A stretch of DNA of 64,000 nt from GCA-2718035 sp964435285 (lineage in GTDB: Bacteria; Bacteroidota; Bacteroidia; Flavobacteriales; TMED113), in the NCBI GenBank assembly GCA_964435285.1, contig CAYSYA010000004.1:83184-147183 (forward strand), read 5' to 3'. The first letter of the stretch is position 1; each line of letters begins with the position of its first letter. Below, piece after piece: positions 35,817 through 46,153 of the stretch. The translations under genes and the position numbers were made by a program. The notes beneath the pieces were generated by a model. That model worked only from the letters and a program-made list of their open reading frames with translations. It searched no databases and was not told the origin of the DNA.

Positions 35817-38800
35817 TTAAAATGTATTTAAATCTATTGGTCTCATTGTACCAAACCATTTTATCACTTTTTCTCCTATTCCTGGTGCATCCACATGTAT
35901 TATATATAAACCTGAAGCTATAGGAATACCGTACATATTCTTTAAATCCCATTCAAACTCTGTAGTTTCAGCATCTTTTGATACTTGATTAATTAAAGAA
36001 CCATTTATAGAGTATATTGATATTGTACACTCTCTTGGGAGATTGATGATTTTAACTCTATTATCAAGTTGACTAGTTTCGTAACTTGAAATTCCATTAT
36101 AAGGATTTGGTACAACATTTACCATTTCTAATCCATTCTTTTGAGTTTGTTTATCATTCTGAACAGTTAAAATTTGTTCAGTATTAAACCTATACTTAGG
36201 AAAACCATTATTTTCAGAAGTATTTCTAGAAGAATATTTCTCTATTACTCTAACTTTAAAGCCAAAGTCTGACCAATCAGAATTAATATCAATTTCTGAT
36301 CCCAAAAGAGGCATAACCCATGTAATTTTAGGTATCAATTTCTTTTTTCTAGAAGCTAATCCCCAATTGTCAAATAAATCTTTATTTGTATTTAATGACT
36401 CATCGTCTCCTTGATATGGTGTATTTAGAATATAAACCCAGTGTTTACCACCCATACATAACTCATCGGATGATACCTCAGAGAATGTGCTCCAATCAGC
36501 AGTACCAAGATTAACACCTACTATACTTTGGTCAACCCAAATTTCATCAGATGGATTAAATATCATATCAGCACCGTTCTGATTGGGAAAAGAAGAATCT
36601 TCAGAAAACATAATATCTAACCTAATTCCTTTTGAAACATCTATGGCATAACCTGGAAACCAACCCCAACCTGTTCCAGTTCCATCAGGGTTTCCATTTT
36701 TATCTACTGACTCTGAAGTTCTTAAATCCCATTTTTTTGCACCCCCTATTCCATTAGGAGATAATGAACCATTATCTTCAATTATTTCTTCAGCCATTTC
36801 TATTATTGGAACTCTTGTCCATAATGATTTATCCGATGTAAAAATAATATCTACATTATTTAAACTATCCAAAGAACAATCAGTTTTAAAGTCTTTAAAG
36901 GCTGGGCCACATCCAATAGTATCTCTAAAAGTGAAATCATTAGCTTCGTATTCATGCTTATAATCAGTAGATAATAATTTGTATGGTGAAATAATACCAC
37001 CAGTTAAAACCTCAAATACTGCATTAGGGTCTTCAGGAGATGAAGGAGATCCAACATCGTTATAAATACTATATTGACCTAAAACTGGATCAGTATCAGA
37101 AAAAGATGTTGTTCCTGAACGAATCCAATCAAAAGCATTTAGAATAGGAATAAATTGTGGAAAACCATCAATATCTCCAAATGGTGCTAAAGGAGTTTCT
37201 TCAATGTCATTTATAGGATCAATGCTTAAAAATCCTTTGTTTAAAGCTTGGTTAGAGCTTGGGCTATCAACATTTTTTAAAGTAATTCCTAAGCCCCACT
37301 CAGGAATGACCTGTTGAACCTGTTCAGACATAGAGTTAGTAGATGAAATAGTCATACTCTCACCATCTTCAATTTTTGTTAAATCCCAATTTGCATCTAA
37401 TAAAATACCATCTTCAATTATAACATCCTTCATTTCAAAAATAAAATCTGCATCTGGTACAGACAAGGGATCAATAACTGAGATGTCTATTGGGCCTCTA
37501 TCTTGTAAGTAAAATAATGAATCAACAATATTATTATTCGCTATTTCATATCTGTTATCTTCAGTGATATCTAATATAAAACCTCCATTTCCTGACCCTG
37601 AAAGACCAATAATAGATGGCCTAACACCATACTCGGCGTTAATTAAATTACCTGTAGATTCAGTTTTGTGAGGAATACCTGTATAAGTTTTAATGTTCTT
37701 TCTTCCTGCTAGATAAGGTTTCTTTTGACCTAATGAGCTTGCCGCATATGGATCTGAGTTATTAAAAGGAGTGTCTGCCGCATATTTTATATAATCATTA
37801 TGAGCATATGCAACAACCATAAAATAATATGGCTTATTATTAACTAAATCTGTGTTTCCAGTGGCAAACTTGTCTTCAGTAATGCGGATTGAGTGAGATA
37901 GACCCTGATTATCAGCTCCCAAGGTCATATTTTGAGGAACAAATACATTTGGTCCTACAGATTCATCCAAATTATAGTTGACAAGATCTGATATGGGATC
38001 TGGATTATCTCCTGCTTCAAAACTAACTATAGGCTGACCATTTTCGTTAGTTGATCTATAATTTTCAATATCACTTTGAAATACCATATAGGCTTTATTT
38101 GGATCATATAAATCGTTAACTGAAACTTGGTCATCTTTTAACTGAAAAACTTGATATCCCTCGAATCTATAGTTACGGTCAATAGGAATATCTTCATAAA
38201 CTCCGTCTCCATCTAAATCAGCTAAAACATCAGAGATAAAAGGATCTTCTTCCATATAAGCACCTCCAAAATTATTAGAGTTTTCGGAGTATGTAAGATT
38301 TAAAATTAGTTCTTCATCTAACTCTACTACTTGAACATCAGGGGCGCTTGGACCATCAATTACTTCAAAACAAATATCAAACAATGTTTGTGCTTTCCTA
38401 TCAGCTAATTTCATTTTTTCAACAGAGGCAAAATTATTTCCCTCAGAAGCTCTAGCCCATACAACACCTATAGTAATATAATTTACAGCCCCTGGTTCTA
38501 AAGAGAAGGGTCCAGCTGACTGTAAAAATCTTCTGTCAGCAGGGTCATTTCCTGCAGTTATCTCAGTCCAAGGTTCAGTAAAGTTAGGATCGGTATCATC
38601 CGGGAACATAAAATTACATCCTGGATTTCCTGATTCCCATCCAGTACCACCATAAGTCATTGGATTTCCGTCTTTCCAAATTCCTTTAAGATAGTTGTAA
38701 TAATGAATTGCATCTTCTGGGTTACCATGATCAGAAAAATCATTATTATAATAAACAAATTTAGACATTATAATTTGTTCTCCGGCCTCATCAATTTCAC

Positions 38801-39929
38801 CATCACCGTCATTATCTATTCCATCGTTACTATCTGCAAGTGGTCCTCTAAAAAAATCTACTCCAATAGCAGGTGGAGGGTCATCAGAATCATAATTATA
38901 TCCAGATGCGCCATCGTCTTCAGCATCTCCATTATAACAATAACCAAGACCTAATCCAACATCACAACCTACATAATCATCTTGATAGTTACCCAAGTCA
39001 GGATCAACCCACTGACCAAAATATGTTTCATTTAATGTTTCAGTGGACCTATTCATTATTTTATAACTATAAAAAGTCATGTCATTAATTTCATCATTTG
39101 TGGAGAATCCAAAAGCCTGCGCCTGAATTTCTAATCCGATAGCAGATTCAGAACCTGATTCAGTATGAATGTTTCCGTTGTCGTTAAAAACCCACCAAAG
39201 AGTTTGATCACCAAACAAAACATCGTCAGTTTTACAATCTGAAGTTCCTTCTAGGTCATATCCCGGATAATCCACACCACTTGTATAACTTCCATCTCCA
39301 TTTACATCAATAAAAGGGGCTAAATAATCAAAAGTTCCATCAACATCAATTCTACTAGCCGGCCAGTCATTTATAATTGCAGGTTGTACATAATCATCAA
39401 ATTCTGACATATCGCAACCAGGTTCAGATATACAATTTAAGTATGCAACATAGTCTTCTACTTCTTGTCTAGTTATTTTATAATGTTGGTCATATTCGGC
39501 ACAAACAGAGGCAGAAACAGAACCATACTCACTGCTAGTGTTATCTGCATTAAGTGGTCCAGGCCAGAAATCATTACCATCTTGACGATAAGTCATAGCC
39601 GCTACTTTAAGATTATCTTGATCATCTAAACCACCGATCCATAATGCTCCAGCAAACATTGAATGCTTATCACTTCCGTTTGGTATTTCATAAACACCAT
39701 CATTTAAATCCCACCACATATCTCCACCTGTCATGATTAATGTTTTAACATTATTTACATTTAATTGTGTTTGAGCAGTAGCAGGCAAACATCCAGCTGA
39801 AATTACTCTTAAAGGGTTTGAGTTATTACTATTTGGATTTGGAATATTTTCTTTTGCAAAGGTTACATTTGAAAAGAAAATTGCTAATATCGTTAAAAAG
39901 ATTACATGTTTTTTATTCATAAAAATCAT
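35817..39929 (-). CDS. Giant exported protein of unknown function with T9SS-like tail
   Basis: The 1370-residue protein has a signal peptide (about 1-25; Met4 is an alternative start). Residues 45-522 form a block closely related to residues 39-522 of the protein at 50236-52365, with landmarks GGDMWWDL, FAGALWIGGLDD, NDWPASR, FGDQTLWWVFND, EIQAQAFGF, FGQWVDPDLGNYQDDY, GVDFFRGPLAD and SAGPFSLEPGAVNYIT. Acidic DNDGDGE runs (366-380) look like calcium-binding loops. The middle part (525-1265) is beta-rich and unrecognised. Residues 1266-1370 form a FlgD-like/type A sorting-like tail (VVPNPYNG...GLYIIHVD). It lies 3 bases after a TonB-dependent receptor and before a PorV/PorQ barrel. I cannot name a function. 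Confidence 0.8.
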   Translation of the reverse strand: MIFMNKKHVIFLTILAIFFSNVTFAKENIPNPNSNNSNPLRVISAGCLPATAQTQLNVNNVKTLIMTGGDMWWDLNDGVYEIPNGSDKHSMFAGALWIGGLDDQDNLKVAAMTYRQDGNDFWPGPLNADNTSSEYGSVSASVCAEYDQHYKITRQEVEDYVAYLNCISEPGCDMSEFDDYVQPAIINDWPASRIDVDGTFDYLAPFIDVNGDGSYTSGVDYPGYDLEGTSDCKTDDVLFGDQTLWWVFNDNGNIHTESGSESAIGLEIQAQAFGFSTNDEINDMTFYSYKIMNRSTETLNETYFGQWVDPDLGNYQDDYVGCDVGLGLGYCYNGDAEDDGASGYNYDSDDPPPAIGVDFFRGPLADSNDGIDNDGDGEIDEAGEQIIMSKFVYYNNDFSDHGNPEDAIHYYNYLKGIWKDGNPMTYGGTGWESGNPGCNFMFPDDTDPNFTEPWTEITAGNDPADRRFLQSAGPFSLEPGAVNYITIGVVWARASEGNNFASVEKMKLADRKAQTLFDICFEVIDGPSAPDVQVVELDEELILNLTYSENSNNFGGAYMEEDPFISDVLADLDGDGVYEDIPIDRNYRFEGYQVFQLKDDQVSVNDLYDPNKAYMVFQSDIENYRSTNENGQPIVSFEAGDNPDPISDLVNYNLDESVGPNVFVPQNMTLGADNQGLSHSIRITEDKFATGNTDLVNNKPYYFMVVAYAHNDYIKYAADTPFNNSDPYAASSLGQKKPYLAGRKNIKTYTGIPHKTESTGNLINAEYGVRPSIIGLSGSGNGGFILDITEDNRYEIANNNIVDSLFYLQDRGPIDISVIDPLSVPDADFIFEMKDVIIEDGILLDANWDLTKIEDGESMTISSTNSMSEQVQQVIPEWGLGITLKNVDSPSSNQALNKGFLSIDPINDIEETPLAPFGDIDGFPQFIPILNAFDWIRSGTTSFSDTDPVLGQYSIYNDVGSPSSPEDPNAVFEVLTGGIISPYKLLSTDYKHEYEANDFTFRDTIGCGPAFKDFKTDCSLDSLNNVDIIFTSDKSLWTRVPIIEMAEEIIEDNGSLSPNGIGGAKKWDLRTSESVDKNGNPDGTGTGWGWFPGYAIDVSKGIRLDIMFSEDSSFPNQNGADMIFNPSDEIWVDQSIVGVNLGTADWSTFSEVSSDELCMGGKHWVYILNTPYQGDDESLNTNKDLFDNWGLASRKKKLIPKITWVMPLLGSEIDINSDWSDFGFKVRVIEKYSSRNTSENNGFPKYRFNTEQILTVQNDKQTQKNGLEMVNVVPNPYNGISSYETSQLDNRVKIINLPRECTISIYSINGSLINQVSKDAETTEFEWDLKNMYGIPIASGLYIIHVDAPGIGEKVIKWFGTMRPIDLNTF

Positions 39930-39932
39930 TAA

Positions 39933-42900
39933 TTAAAAGTTCATTGTTAAACCAATTCTTATTGTACGAGGTCTACTAAAATAATTTGGATTAATAATAG
40001 AGGCAGCGTATTGATCAGAAAATGCTACAGGGTCAAGTTGTTGTTGAACGTATGCCTGACCTTCAGCAGATGTTAGATAGCCATCATCATCAGCATTTCC
40101 AGTGTAATCGTAAACAGCTATTATATTGTCTGCGTTAAATAAATTTTGAACCCAAACATAAGCATTCATTCTTAATTTTCTTTCGTTTCCTCCAACTTCT
40201 CCTAGTGAAAAAGAAAACTCTTTGTTTAATTTCAAATCAGCTCTAAAAGACCATGGTTTTCTTGATCCATTTACACTACCTTCTAAAGTTGTTTGAATAG
40301 GGATTCCAAATTGACTAGTAGTAGCATTAGTTTGTTGACTATATGGTGTTCCTGAACCAGCAGTTAAATTTAAATTTGCACCAAAATTTTGAAGTATTTT
40401 TTTTCCAAACCATATAGGTCCATTATAATTTGAACCAGAACCATATCTAAAGTCAAAATTACCATTTAAACTATGTCTTTGATCAAAATCTAAAGGCAAA
40501 GTAACTCTTAAATTAGGAAATCCAGCCTGAATAATATTTTCAGCAGTTGTTGAAGATGAACCTGTTCCATCCGCAAATTGTAATGTGTAGTTTGCGTTAA
40601 ATGATAAATTTCCAGTTTTTCTTAATTCATAGTTAAAAGAAAAACCCTTAACATTTCCAAAGTCAATATTGTTGTAGTGAGTATATGAAATTGGATACGC
40701 ATAATTTACTCTTTCTTGCTGAACCATGTCCTTTAAATTTTTATAAAAAGCTGAAATTTGTAAAGCAGACCTTTCATTTAAAGCTTGTTTAAATCCAACT
40801 TCATAATCAATTGTTCTTTCCATTTTCAAATTTGGATTTTGAACATCCCCTGCTCTAGAAGCTAAATATAAAAAGTCATAAGGATTCATTCTTGAACTAC
40901 TAGAAGGCCTTTGAGTTAAAATATCATAATGAGCAAAAAACATTGCTTGGTCTGAAATAGGAAAATTAAAAGAAATACGAGGCTCTATCATAACTTCAGG
41001 ATTATAGTCTTCAAAAGCATCGCCTGTTAAACCTCCATTTGGTTTTGAAACATGGTCAGGATCTTCTAAAAAAGGTATAACACCACTACCTAAATTTAGA
41101 ACTGAGGGGTCTGATATTGGAAGACCTGTAGCATCATACCAATTATCACCATCTCTATATCCCGTAATCTGATTTTGATCAGTTATTGAGTTTGCATAAA
41201 CAACAAAATCATCTCCAATATTAGAAGGATGTGAGTATTGACCTGTTGAAACATCTAAAGTAGCATTAGGATTTAATGAGGCATCAACTTGTTGTACTGT
41301 TTTAACAGGTAATAAAGAATATTTATCTTTTAAAACCTCTTGGTTTGCATCGTACCTAGAAACACGAACACCAACATTAAAAACTATATCATCAAAGAAA
41401 AATTTATCTTGAATATAACCAGCAGTATAAATTGGTTCAAATGGAGAAATTCTTCTACTAAAATTACCATTTGCATCAGTCTCATTCAAGAACTCGTCAA
41501 AAGAAACCCTAGAACCTGTTACTGGATTTCCTTTGTAATCATACCCATAATAATATACAGGTAAATTTCCATTGTCCATTAATTCATCAGCGCTAAACAT
41601 ATCAAGAGATAATTCATTAGGGGTAAATTGATCTAAATACACCCATTCATTATCAGGAATATTATATTGGCTTCTTATATTTTGACCAAATGTTGAATAT
41701 TGTTCTTGAGAAACAAGATACTCGCTAGAAAAAATTAAAAAATCTTCTCCGTACTGATTTTGTATTTGATCATCTACATAGTACACTTTATTTTGAAGAT
41801 GTTGATTAGCTAATTGCCTACCTAAATTCCACAGGTCTGGACCCCAAACTCTATAAAAACTTGTTTTGTTTCTTTCGTATTCAAAACCAAATTCTAAAGC
41901 ATGATTACCTATATCAGCTGAGGCAGAACCAGTAAAACCAAATCTATTTACATCAATATCACGAAAAGTATACGCAACTTCACCTGAGTTAAGCCAAAGA
42001 GAATAAACATAAGGAGGTGTATCTCCGTTTCTTAAACCACCCCCAAACATTATATGTTCCATTGAAGGATCTAGATTAGGAAGATAAGAGTGAAAATAAT
42101 TAATATATTGTTCAGTATAATTTGCCATTAGTGGATTTTCATCACCTGGCTCAAAATCATATGTAATATATTCTTCTAAAATAGCTCCAGTATGCGTTTC
42201 AAAAATAGTATCTCCATTTTCTTGAATAACTCTTATATCCTTAGTCTCCCATCTAAATGGACTGCTTTCATATTGGTAGTTCATTTGAGGAATAAACTTT
42301 CCAACATAACCATATGCAAAATAATTATCTCCGTGCCTTGGATCTTGTAATAATTCTCCACTTTTTGAATAATTTGCCTGAAGAGTATAGAACACATTTT
42401 TAAGAGAACTAGTTGCATCATCGTCGCTTAATTTGTGCTGCAGACGTGCATAGATGTTTAAATTATCGTCAACAAACTCATAATTGGAATCATAATTTAA
42501 TAATATTCTTCTCCAAGAAGAAGACATTTCATGTTTGTTGGAAAAAGAACCTCCAAGTGTTAGATTAATATCTTCACCTAATCTGAAATCTAATTTACCT
42601 TGTAACTTAATTTCATCTCTTCCGTTATTAGGTTTTATATCAACCATTTCCCAATCAGATTCTTTTAAAAACTCAGCTCTATTTACAGAGTAAACAGTTG
42701 AAAAATCAAGATAATTTGGAATTCCAACAAATTGGGAAGGATTTTCCTGAATGTCATTAAAAATATCTGTTTTTAAACTAGGTATACCTACAGCTGAAGG
42801 ATCATGATCTTTAGCAAAATTATATTCACCCGTGATTAAATAACCAATAATTGGTGTTTTATTTTCATCTTTTTTTCGAAGTATTGGCCCTGAAGCGTTG

Positions 42901-43658
42901 AATGATAATAAATTGTAGTTGTATGGGTCTGTTAAAGAAGAGGATATTAATTCAACCCCGGCTCTTGTTATACTAGAAGGACCACGAGTAGTTACACTTA
43001 CTATTCCCCCTGTCGCATCACCAAATTTAGCTGGTAACCCCCCAGTTATCACAGTCATTTGATCAATTGCATCTTGAGGGAGAATATCATTAATGTTACC
43101 CGTTATTTTTATACCATCAACATAATAGTCCGTTGATGAAGATCTACTTCCTCTTATATTTAAAGCCTCACCTTCATCTGACTGATAAATACCAGCTGTT
43201 GTAGCTGCTACCGACTGAACATTTCTAGTTGGTAAAGCAGTTATTTGTTCTTTAGTTTTAACAGCACCAGATTTGTCTGGGTCTATTAAAGGCACTGAAC
43301 TTTCAATAATATTTACGGTACCTAATTCTGTATTTTCTGGAAGTAACTCAAAGTTTCCAGCAGTAATTTTATTTGGTGAAATAAGAATATTTTTTACAAT
43401 TGTTTTTTGATACCCAATAAAAGAAGCCTCGACTGTATACTTACCTGGTGGAATTGGCTTGATTGTGTAATATCCGTCCATGTCAGTTGACGTACCATCA
43501 ATTATAGCTCCGTCCTGAAGAAGAGCAATATTAACCATTGGTATAGACTCGGCATTAGTACCATCAATAACTCTCCCTTTTAACGTTCCACTTTGAGAAA
43601 AAGCAAAAGAAAAAGAAAGAAAAAAAAGAACGAAAAATATATAACTAAATCTAATCAT
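39933..43658 (-). CDS. TonB-dependent receptor with carboxypeptidase-regulatory-like N-terminal domain
   Basis: This 1241-residue outer-membrane receptor has a signal peptide (to about AFSQ, residue 22), a carboxypeptidase-regulatory-like domain (about 24-110, GRVIDGTNAESIPMVNIALL ... TVEASFIGYQKT), a plug domain (about 115-235, with NIRGSRSSSTDYYVDGIKI and GGLPAKFGDATGGIVSVTTRG), and a very long barrel ending with the terminal aromatic residue in IGLTMNF. No SusD-type lipoprotein is adjacent, so it is not a standard glycan importer. It heads a run with the giant exported protein (3-base gap) and a PorV/PorQ barrel. The substrate is unknown. Confidence 0.92.
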   Translation of the reverse strand: MIRFSYIFFVLFFLSFSFAFSQSGTLKGRVIDGTNAESIPMVNIALLQDGAIIDGTSTDMDGYYTIKPIPPGKYTVEASFIGYQKTIVKNILISPNKITAGNFELLPENTELGTVNIIESSVPLIDPDKSGAVKTKEQITALPTRNVQSVAATTAGIYQSDEGEALNIRGSRSSSTDYYVDGIKITGNINDILPQDAIDQMTVITGGLPAKFGDATGGIVSVTTRGPSSITRAGVELISSSLTDPYNYNLLSFNASGPILRKKDENKTPIIGYLITGEYNFAKDHDPSAVGIPSLKTDIFNDIQENPSQFVGIPNYLDFSTVYSVNRAEFLKESDWEMVDIKPNNGRDEIKLQGKLDFRLGEDINLTLGGSFSNKHEMSSSWRRILLNYDSNYEFVDDNLNIYARLQHKLSDDDATSSLKNVFYTLQANYSKSGELLQDPRHGDNYFAYGYVGKFIPQMNYQYESSPFRWETKDIRVIQENGDTIFETHTGAILEEYITYDFEPGDENPLMANYTEQYINYFHSYLPNLDPSMEHIMFGGGLRNGDTPPYVYSLWLNSGEVAYTFRDIDVNRFGFTGSASADIGNHALEFGFEYERNKTSFYRVWGPDLWNLGRQLANQHLQNKVYYVDDQIQNQYGEDFLIFSSEYLVSQEQYSTFGQNIRSQYNIPDNEWVYLDQFTPNELSLDMFSADELMDNGNLPVYYYGYDYKGNPVTGSRVSFDEFLNETDANGNFSRRISPFEPIYTAGYIQDKFFFDDIVFNVGVRVSRYDANQEVLKDKYSLLPVKTVQQVDASLNPNATLDVSTGQYSHPSNIGDDFVVYANSITDQNQITGYRDGDNWYDATGLPISDPSVLNLGSGVIPFLEDPDHVSKPNGGLTGDAFEDYNPEVMIEPRISFNFPISDQAMFFAHYDILTQRPSSSSRMNPYDFLYLASRAGDVQNPNLKMERTIDYEVGFKQALNERSALQISAFYKNLKDMVQQERVNYAYPISYTHYNNIDFGNVKGFSFNYELRKTGNLSFNANYTLQFADGTGSSSTTAENIIQAGFPNLRVTLPLDFDQRHSLNGNFDFRYGSGSNYNGPIWFGKKILQNFGANLNLTAGSGTPYSQQTNATTSQFGIPIQTTLEGSVNGSRKPWSFRADLKLNKEFSFSLGEVGGNERKLRMNAYVWVQNLFNADNIIAVYDYTGNADDDGYLTSAEGQAYVQQQLDPVAFSDQYAASIINPNYFSRPRTIRIGLTMNF

Positions 43659-43763
43659 TTAAGTATTTTTTGGTATAACTGTGATTTTTTGTAGGTTAAA
43701 TATATGTATTTTAATTAAAATTATCATATAATTAAGGAGTAATTAATTGAGAAGCTGTTAAAT

Positions 43764-44168
43764 ATGAAAAAAATAATTTTATTAATAGTTCTTTTTCATT
43801 TTGGTTGTGAAAATGAAGTCTATGATTTTCCTCAAGTTGATGTCAACTTAAACTTGTATATAAATAATCCTGAATTTTTTAATATTGAAGCACCTGGTGG
43901 ATGGATTTACTTAAACGGTGGTGTTGCAGGAATCTTATTATATAGAAAGAATTTATATGAATTTATTGCCTACGATCGAGCAAGCACTTATAACCCTGTA
44001 GCAGATTGTGGCATAACGGTTGATTTAGACAATATTATATTAAAAGACCCATGCTCAGATTCACAATTTTTAATTACAGACGGTTCAGTAATACAGGGAC
44101 CGGCTAGCCAAGCATTAAAAAGATATAATACAAATCTCTATGGAAATAATTTATCAATTTACAATTAA
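43764..44168 (+). CDS. Rieske-fold lipoprotein lacking the usual cluster ligands
   Basis: The 134-residue lipoprotein has a lipobox ending FGC (Cys15). The layout resembles the small Bacteroidota Rieske-type lipoproteins: a strand-rich start, ELIAYDR-like FIAYDRAS at about 67-74, CGITVD with Cys82, DPCSDSQFLITDG with Cys97, and GPASQALKRYNTNL near the C-terminus (112-125). In true Rieske proteins two Cys and two His bind the 2Fe-2S cluster in C-x-H and C-x2-H motifs; here no His is present at either place. It probably does not bind a normal Rieske cluster. It overlaps the ahcY stop by 4 bases and diverges from the large TonB-dependent receptor. Confidence 0.6.
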   Translation: MKKIILLIVLFHFGCENEVYDFPQVDVNLNLYINNPEFFNIEAPGGWIYLNGGVAGILLYRKNLYEFIAYDRASTYNPVADCGITVDLDNIILKDPCSDSQFLITDGSVIQGPASQALKRYNTNLYGNNLSIYN

Positions 44169-45478
44169 TAACGATAATAATCTGGTTTGTAAGGACCTTC
44201 TTTTTTAACATTGATATAGTTAGCCTGATCATCATTTAATTCTTCTAACTCTACACCCAATTTGTCAAGATGAAGTCTAGCAACCATTTCGTCAAGTTCT
44301 TTAGGTAAAGTATATACTTTATTTTCATACTTTTCACTTGATTCCCATAATTCAAGCTGAGCTAGAACTTGATTAGTAAATGAATTAGACATTACAAAAG
44401 ATGGATGTCCTGTTGCGCAACCAAGATTTACAAGTCTTCCCTCGGCTAATAAAATTATTTCTTTTCCATTGGGTAAAGTATAAATATCAACTTGGGGTTT
44501 TATTTCATCTTTTTTAAGACAATTTTCATTTAACCATTTTACATCAATTTCATTATCAAAATGACCAATATTACATACAATCGTTTTATCTTTCATTAAT
44601 AGAAAATGTTCAGCAGTAATGATATCTTTGTTTCCAGTAGCAGTTATAACAATATCACTTTTTGGTATTGCATTAACCATTTTCTTTACTTCAAACCCAT
44701 CCATTGAAGCCTGCAATGCACATATTGGGTCAATTTCAGTCACAATCACTCTACAACCAGCACCCATTAATGAAGCAACTGAACCTTTTCCCACATCTCC
44801 GTAACCCGCAACAACAGCGGATTTTCCGGCTAACATAATATCTGTTGCTCTTCTTATTGCATCGACAGCTGATTCTTTACAACCATATTTATTATCAAAT
44901 TTTGATTTTGTAACAGAGTCATTGATATTAATTGCAGGAAGTGGCAAAGTATTATTTTTCGCTCTTTCATATAAACGCAAAACCCCAGTTGTAGTTTCTT
45001 CTGATATTCCTTTAATTTGCTTAACTAACTCAGGAAATCTATCTAAAACCATGTTTGTCAAATCCCCACCATCATCAAGTATCATATTTAGTGGTTTATT
45101 ACCATTGAACGCGTGTAATGTTTGTTCAATGCACCAGTCAAATTCTTCTTCATTCATTCCCTTCCATGCAAAAACAGGTATACCTGCTTTTGCTACAGCG
45201 GCAGCAGCGTGATCTTGAGTGGAAAATATATTACATGATGACCATGAGACTTCAGCCCCTAAATCCACTAAAGTTTCTATTAAGACAGCTGTTTGAATAG
45301 TCATGTGCAAACACCCAGCGATTCTAGCACCTAACAAAGGCTTACTATTAGCATACTTTTCTCTCAACATCATTAGGCCTGGCATTTCTGCCTCAGCTAA
45401 CTTAATTTCTTTTCTTCCCCAATCTGCTAGGGAAATATCTTTAACTTTAAAATTCATGTTTTCTGTTTTTGTGCTCAT
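44165..45478 (-). CDS. ahcY: S-adenosylhomocysteinase
   Basis: From the chosen ATG the enzyme has 437 residues, the normal bacterial length; an upstream in-frame ATG at 45500-45502 would add eight residues with no similarity to the family. The NAD-binding motif VAGYGDVGKGSVAS, the substrate region CNIFSTQDHAAAA, DDGGDLT and the C-terminal NLGCATGHPSFVMSNSF are all visible. It splits S-adenosylhomocysteine into homocysteine and adenosine, closing the methyl cycle whose first step is catalysed by MetK (58274-59605). No SAH riboswitch is apparent in the 59 bases upstream, which it shares with a divergent phosphopantetheinyl transferase gene. Confidence 0.97.
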   Translation of the reverse strand: MSTKTENMNFKVKDISLADWGRKEIKLAEAEMPGLMMLREKYANSKPLLGARIAGCLHMTIQTAVLIETLVDLGAEVSWSSCNIFSTQDHAAAAVAKAGIPVFAWKGMNEEEFDWCIEQTLHAFNGNKPLNMILDDGGDLTNMVLDRFPELVKQIKGISEETTTGVLRLYERAKNNTLPLPAININDSVTKSKFDNKYGCKESAVDAIRRATDIMLAGKSAVVAGYGDVGKGSVASLMGAGCRVIVTEIDPICALQASMDGFEVKKMVNAIPKSDIVITATGNKDIITAEHFLLMKDKTIVCNIGHFDNEIDVKWLNENCLKKDEIKPQVDIYTLPNGKEIILLAEGRLVNLGCATGHPSFVMSNSFTNQVLAQLELWESSEKYENKVYTLPKELDEMVARLHLDKLGVELEELNDDQANYINVKKEGPYKPDYYRY

Positions 45479-45537
45479 ATTTTTATTATAAATTGTACAC
45501 AAATTTAATACATTAATTTTGAAATCTGTTAACTATA

Positions 45538-46149
45538 ATGCCATTATTAAAAATTATAAATAAAAAAAAATTTAATTACGGTATATGGAAAATAACTGAA
45601 TCCGTTGAAGAACTTTTAAATAAAGCTGATTTTAATAACATCGAAATAAAATATTTTGAAAAATTTAAAAATTTGGACCGAAAAAAACAATCTATAACTT
45701 CAAGGTTAATTTTAAATGAACTTTGTAATAAAAAAGTAAATGTTTGTTATAATAAAAATGGCGCTCCTGTTTCTAATGAAATAAAAAATATTTCAATCAG
45801 TCACTCCAACAAACTATCTGTTGCTTTAATAAGTGATAACTTAGTTGGTATCGATATTCAAAAAAAAAGTGAAAAAATACAAATTATTCAAAAGAAGTTT
45901 ATTGCAAAAAATGACTCCAATAAGTCATTTAATGATTCTTACTTCTTACACTATATTTGGTGCTCAAAAGAAGCTATTTTCAAGACTCTAAATGGACTTC
46001 CTTGTTCTTTTAAAAAAAATATTTTTTTAAAAAATTTAACCAAAAAAAAAAGCTTAGGTCATTACCAATCAGTCAATAAAAAATTAAAATTTATTATTTA
46101 TCATGAGATGTTTGAAGATTATTTCATATCTATAGCTTATAAAAATTAA
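45538..46149 (+). CDS. 4'-phosphopantetheinyl transferase superfamily protein
   Basis: This 203-residue protein has the Sfp-type layout. ISISHSNKLSVALIS (about 85-99) precedes the metal-binding VGIDIQ (Asp106), and WCSKEAIFKTL (Glu145) supplies the second acidic residue and lysines. Such enzymes attach the phosphopantetheine arm of CoA to carrier proteins. Sfp-type length rather than AcpS size suggests a broad or secondary substrate range; no polyketide or peptide synthase gene is nearby. It begins a plus-strand run with pnuC 4 bases after its stop. Confidence 0.88.
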   Translation: MPLLKIINKKKFNYGIWKITESVEELLNKADFNNIEIKYFEKFKNLDRKKQSITSRLILNELCNKKVNVCYNKNGAPVSNEIKNISISHSNKLSVALISDNLVGIDIQKKSEKIQIIQKKFIAKNDSNKSFNDSYFLHYIWCSKEAIFKTLNGLPCSFKKNIFLKNLTKKKSLGHYQSVNKKLKFIIYHEMFEDYFISIAYKN

Positions 46150-46153
46150 ACAA

